64,000 nucleotides of DNA from Bretschneidera sinensis (Eukaryota; Streptophyta; Magnoliopsida; Brassicales; Akaniaceae), in the NCBI GenBank assembly GCA_023935145.1, contig CM043705.1, forward strand, positions 59,998,584 to 60,062,583. Direction: 5' to 3'. This document shows, one piece after another, positions 60,984 to 64,000 of this stretch. Made by a program: the position numbers and the translations under genes. Each line of letters starts with the position of its first letter. Positions within the stretch are counted from its first letter, which is position 1. The notes beneath the pieces were generated by a model. It was not told where the DNA came from, made no database searches, and worked only from the letters and a program-made list of their open reading frames with translations.

Positions 60984-63089
60984 ATTATTTTCAAATCAAA
61001 GTTTTCCACAAGAAAGCATAACGTGAAACACACTAGTAATTCCTACCTTGTGCCTTAATGAATAACTAATCAAAATCTAACAAAATTATATAAAATCTTA
61101 TTCTGGCCTACATGTACAAGTTAGTGGCTAAATAGAGTACCAAAAATAAGAAAAAAAATTAATAGATGGGAGAGGCTATTTCTGCAGCAGAAATTGCTTC
61201 TTCCCCAAAATTATTTTGTTCTTTTTAGTGGCGTATGTGTCATTAAAAGAAAAAAAATAAATAATTTGAAAGCAGCTATGTCCTGTCAGCAAACCATATA
61301 GGAATTTGTGTTGCAAAATCACGATTGTTGCTTCTTCCATTCAGCAAGAATTACTAGGTTAACACAACGGAGAGAAAGAAAGACTTGAAGAAGCAAGGTT
61401 TTCTTTGTCCTCACACTGACCGGGATTTATTTGTAGTTTTTGAAATTAAAACAGTCTTCAAGACAATTTACTATTCTATATGAACAAGTGATCTTCCTAA
61501 TAAAAAGTACTGTATGTTGTTAAGACAGTACTACTCTGTACGCAGTTAAATACATTAAATCGATATCTTCTTTTCTTCACAGAATTACAATTCGAATTTA
61601 CTTATACAATTGCAAATCTTTTACAAATTAAACAATCAATTTATTTTACATTGAACTCTGGCTTTTTTGCACTACTCCTCCTAGAGGTTGCACTGAATCC
61701 TGCCATATGTATGTGAGCTAAGATGGCGGTAGTGGTTCAAACCCGCTTCGTTGTCATCCCTATTGAATATTTGACGCTGTGATTTCTGCTATTTTTAAAA
61801 GATTTTCCGTTATCTTATTAAAATATTCATCTAATTCCCCTCGAAAAAATATTTAATTCTATGTAGAAAAAGAATTCATCTAAACAATTTAGTACTCTAT
61901 CTAAAAGTTGTAATTATTTTTTTAGATATAAATATTACTCCATATAATTGACAGTAATGTAATTAATATATATATCATGACAACATTCATGTAGGCAATG
62001 ATGAGATGCTGAACATTTCATTTACCTTACACATATTGTAATTATCTGATTAAATGTGAAAAACGTTCAAAAAAAAAAATAACTCCACTTAATTTCAAAC
62101 TCAAATAGTGGCCTAAAAATTTTATTTAAAAAAATCATTGTCTTGAAAGAAGTTTATATACATTCAAAATTCAGGTACACATTAATCTTAAGTCACTTAA
62201 AATAATAGGTTCCTCGTGTTTATTTGCCTAATCCAATTCAAATAACATATTAGTTTTTATATAAATTAATTTCTCTCATTGTTAACAAAAATAGTTTAAA
62301 ATATAAACTACCGCAACAGTACTATAGTGTTGGCACGTGCATTGTACGAGTACATAATTTGTATATATTATAATTTATGAAAGACTTGGGTAAAATGTCA
62401 TTAGCTTCCATTTTTTGGATTTTGTTTTCAAACTACAGAATTCGATATTTGCTGATATGTGAGATGTATGACATTTATCGGAGATGTTCCTAATTCTTTA
62501 TTGGTTTTAAACCGCATTCATAGTGGAGGAACTGAAAAACCAAATAAACACATGGGATCAAAACGAAATTACCCAAAAAATATATATGAATGGATCAGAG
62601 AACCCATAATTGCTAGCTAGCGTGGAAACTGAAACAAGAATACAATAAAAAAAAATTGAAAGAGAAGAAAATCCAAGGCTTTTTGCATTAAATTCTTTTT
62701 TTTTTCGTTATAATTATTGAAGTTAAACTTCTACCAATTAAATGGAACAAAAATTACGATCTCAAACTCACGGAACATTACGCTCGAGCTCACCAAATCA
62801 GTTACCAATTAATATATCCTTAACTGCAACGTAAAAAAGCGTATGTAAATGGGTGGAAACTGAAGATGAGTAATCATTTCTTTTTTCTCTACACGTTTTA
62901 CGAACTGCATAATTATTATCTTTTATAAAGCTATAAAGCAAGTAGCTTAATTACTCCACTACTACAGCAGTATTTAAGAGTTAATTAATCAACGGGCTTT
63001 GAGTTGTTGATGAACAAAATGAATTAGTAGTAATAAGACCATCTCCTTAATTATTTTTGTGTCTTGTATTTAAACACTGACGATAAAAA
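60984..63089. other. Inter-gene spacer E8-E9
   Basis: Standard array spacer of about 2.1 kb with the usual landmarks. The CATTCATGTAGGC variant near 61985 is shared with the E7-E8 spacer. No gene seen. Confidence 0.75.
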
Positions 63090-64000
63090 ATGGGTGCTTG
63101 GCTTCCCATATTTCTTGCTGGTGCAATAGCTTTTGAAGTTTTTGGGGGAAAAGAGGAAGTCAAAGAATGGTAGAAGAAATACGGGATCAAATTTAAACCT
63201 GACGACCCTTGCTATCCATGTAAGAAAGGCTATAGGACAGATTATGATTGTCGTAAGTGCAAAATAAAAGTAACCCTTTGGAATACAAAACGTCGCTATG
63301 AAGTATATAGATATGAAACGACTGATTATTGTAATTATTTTGAGGGGAGTTGGGATTATCACAATGATACTACGTCTTCTTACCCTTTTTACAGCTCAGA
63401 AAGTTTCCCTTTTATAGAAAAACAATTTGATTGCCATAAAAATGGTCGACCAGACAAAGATTATCTTAAGTACAGATGGAAGCACGTTACCAAAGTACGT
63501 ACATATTTACCAACCTTAATTTTCCTCTCTAAAGTCATTTACTAATTTAATAATTAATTACTTGACTTATAAGACAATTTATATATATAAACAGATTTAA
63601 CGGGAAAGATTTCTTGAGGGGATTTAAAGGAAAACGGATCATGGTTATTGGGGATTCAATGGGTCTTAATCAATGGCAGTCACTCACATGCATGCTTCAT
63701 ACAGCAGAACCACATGCTAAATATACCTTAACGAGGAAAAGAGGTCTCTCCACATTTAGCTTCCTGGTATGAGAATTTTCTTTTTCCTTTGAATTACTTT
63801 GTCTAAATTATCTTAGGTTAAATTTGGTATTCATTTAAACTTTGGTGATGAACACTACACTTTTCTTGTTAGTTTAATTTTTTTTTTAAAAAAAAGAGGG
63901 GCAGTGCGTAGAAGAAGAAAGTTCGTCATCAAAATAATTCAGAGGTCCCCTTCAATAATTGGGGAGAATATTTAGAATTCAATGCATCATTTGAATGAGT
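63090..64000 (+). pseudogene. TBL: TBL/PMR5-family copy E9, cut by window end
   Basis: Exon 1 63090-63494 and exon 2 63595-63766 are in the window; exons 3-5 lie beyond it. Two lesions: codon 28, the second Trp of KEWWKK, is TAG (63171-63173), and the 11-bp deletion at the exon 1 end is present. SESFPF and MVIGDS are shared with E1. Translation could only restart downstream without the N-terminal segment. The last 230 bases are intron 2. Confidence 0.88.

Larger units (their letters stand above)
22782..64000 (+). repeat. TBL: Tandem array of about 4.6-kb TBL units (E0-E9)
   Basis: Nine successive TBL start codons lie at 26327, 30914, 35519, 40108, 44707, 49292, 53885, 58489 and 63090, giving unit lengths of 4587, 4605, 4589, 4599, 4585, 4593, 4604 and 4601 bp, plus a shortened unit E0 at the left end. 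Each unit is a five-exon TBL gene of about 2.5 kb and a spacer of about 2.1 kb, in head-to-tail order. Identity between units is very high through exons, introns and spacers; differences are scattered single bases and short indels, many in homopolymers. Shared variants link non-adjacent units (E1 with E9, E2 with E4, E3 with E6), which suggests unequal crossing-over, conversion, or duplication of multi-unit blocks. The array continues past the window end. Confidence 0.95.

Noticed and set aside
22782..64000. Regular repeat spacing as a CRISPR-like array
   Set aside because: Units are 4.6-kb gene-containing tandem repeats in a plant genome; there are no short direct repeats with unique spacers.
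63090..64000. E9 as a functional copy with a downstream start
   Set aside because: Even with a later Met, the 11-bp deletion at the end of exon 1 breaks the frame before the esterase domain.

Overview
The window is nuclear DNA of a flowering plant, most likely a eudicot. It is AT-rich and full of short spliceosomal introns, it carries a plant-specific gene family (TBL/PMR5), and it has plant-type Ty3/gypsy and Ty1/copia LTR retrotransposons with initiator-Met-tRNA primer sites. The species cannot be named from the sequence.

Almost everything here is one gene repeated many times: a five-exon TBL/PMR5-family gene. This is the family of Golgi polysaccharide O-acetyltransferases with GDS and DxxH esterase motifs. 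Left part (about 1-19.6 kb): four copies on the minus strand, here called A (1985-4402), B (6550-8998), C (11047-16300) and D (18466-19587, exons 4-5 only). A-C are multiply broken pseudogenes. The far left end (1-1054) is the 5' end of a minus-strand gypsy element, and a 2,846-bp internally deleted gypsy element with 500-bp LTRs and a 5-bp target duplication sits in exon 4 of C. Middle (19588 to about 22781): a 3'-truncated, decayed copia element. The array changes strand at this element.

Right part (about 22.8-64 kb): a very regular plus-strand tandem array with a 4.585-4.605-kb period. E0 (exons 4-5 only) is followed by E1 (26327), E2 (30914), E3 (35519), E4 (40108), E5 (44707), E6 (49292), E7 (53885), E8 (58489) and E9 (63090, cut by the window end). 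Reading every exon junction by eye, only E2 and E4 give an uninterrupted 407-codon product. E1, E3, E5, E6, E7 and E9 share an 11-bp deletion at the end of exon 1 that puts a stop at the start of exon 2. E8 has nonsense codons in exon 5, and E9 also has a stop at codon 28.

The proteins share an unusual N-terminal extension with a C-x2-C-x9-C-x2-C motif between a short hydrophobic N-terminus and the TBL domain. The picture is of a recently amplified, partly homogenised gene array in which most copies are dead or encode only the N-terminal part, flanked by older, more diverged, inverted copies damaged by retrotransposons. No RNA genes, CRISPR arrays or bacterial-type operons are visible.
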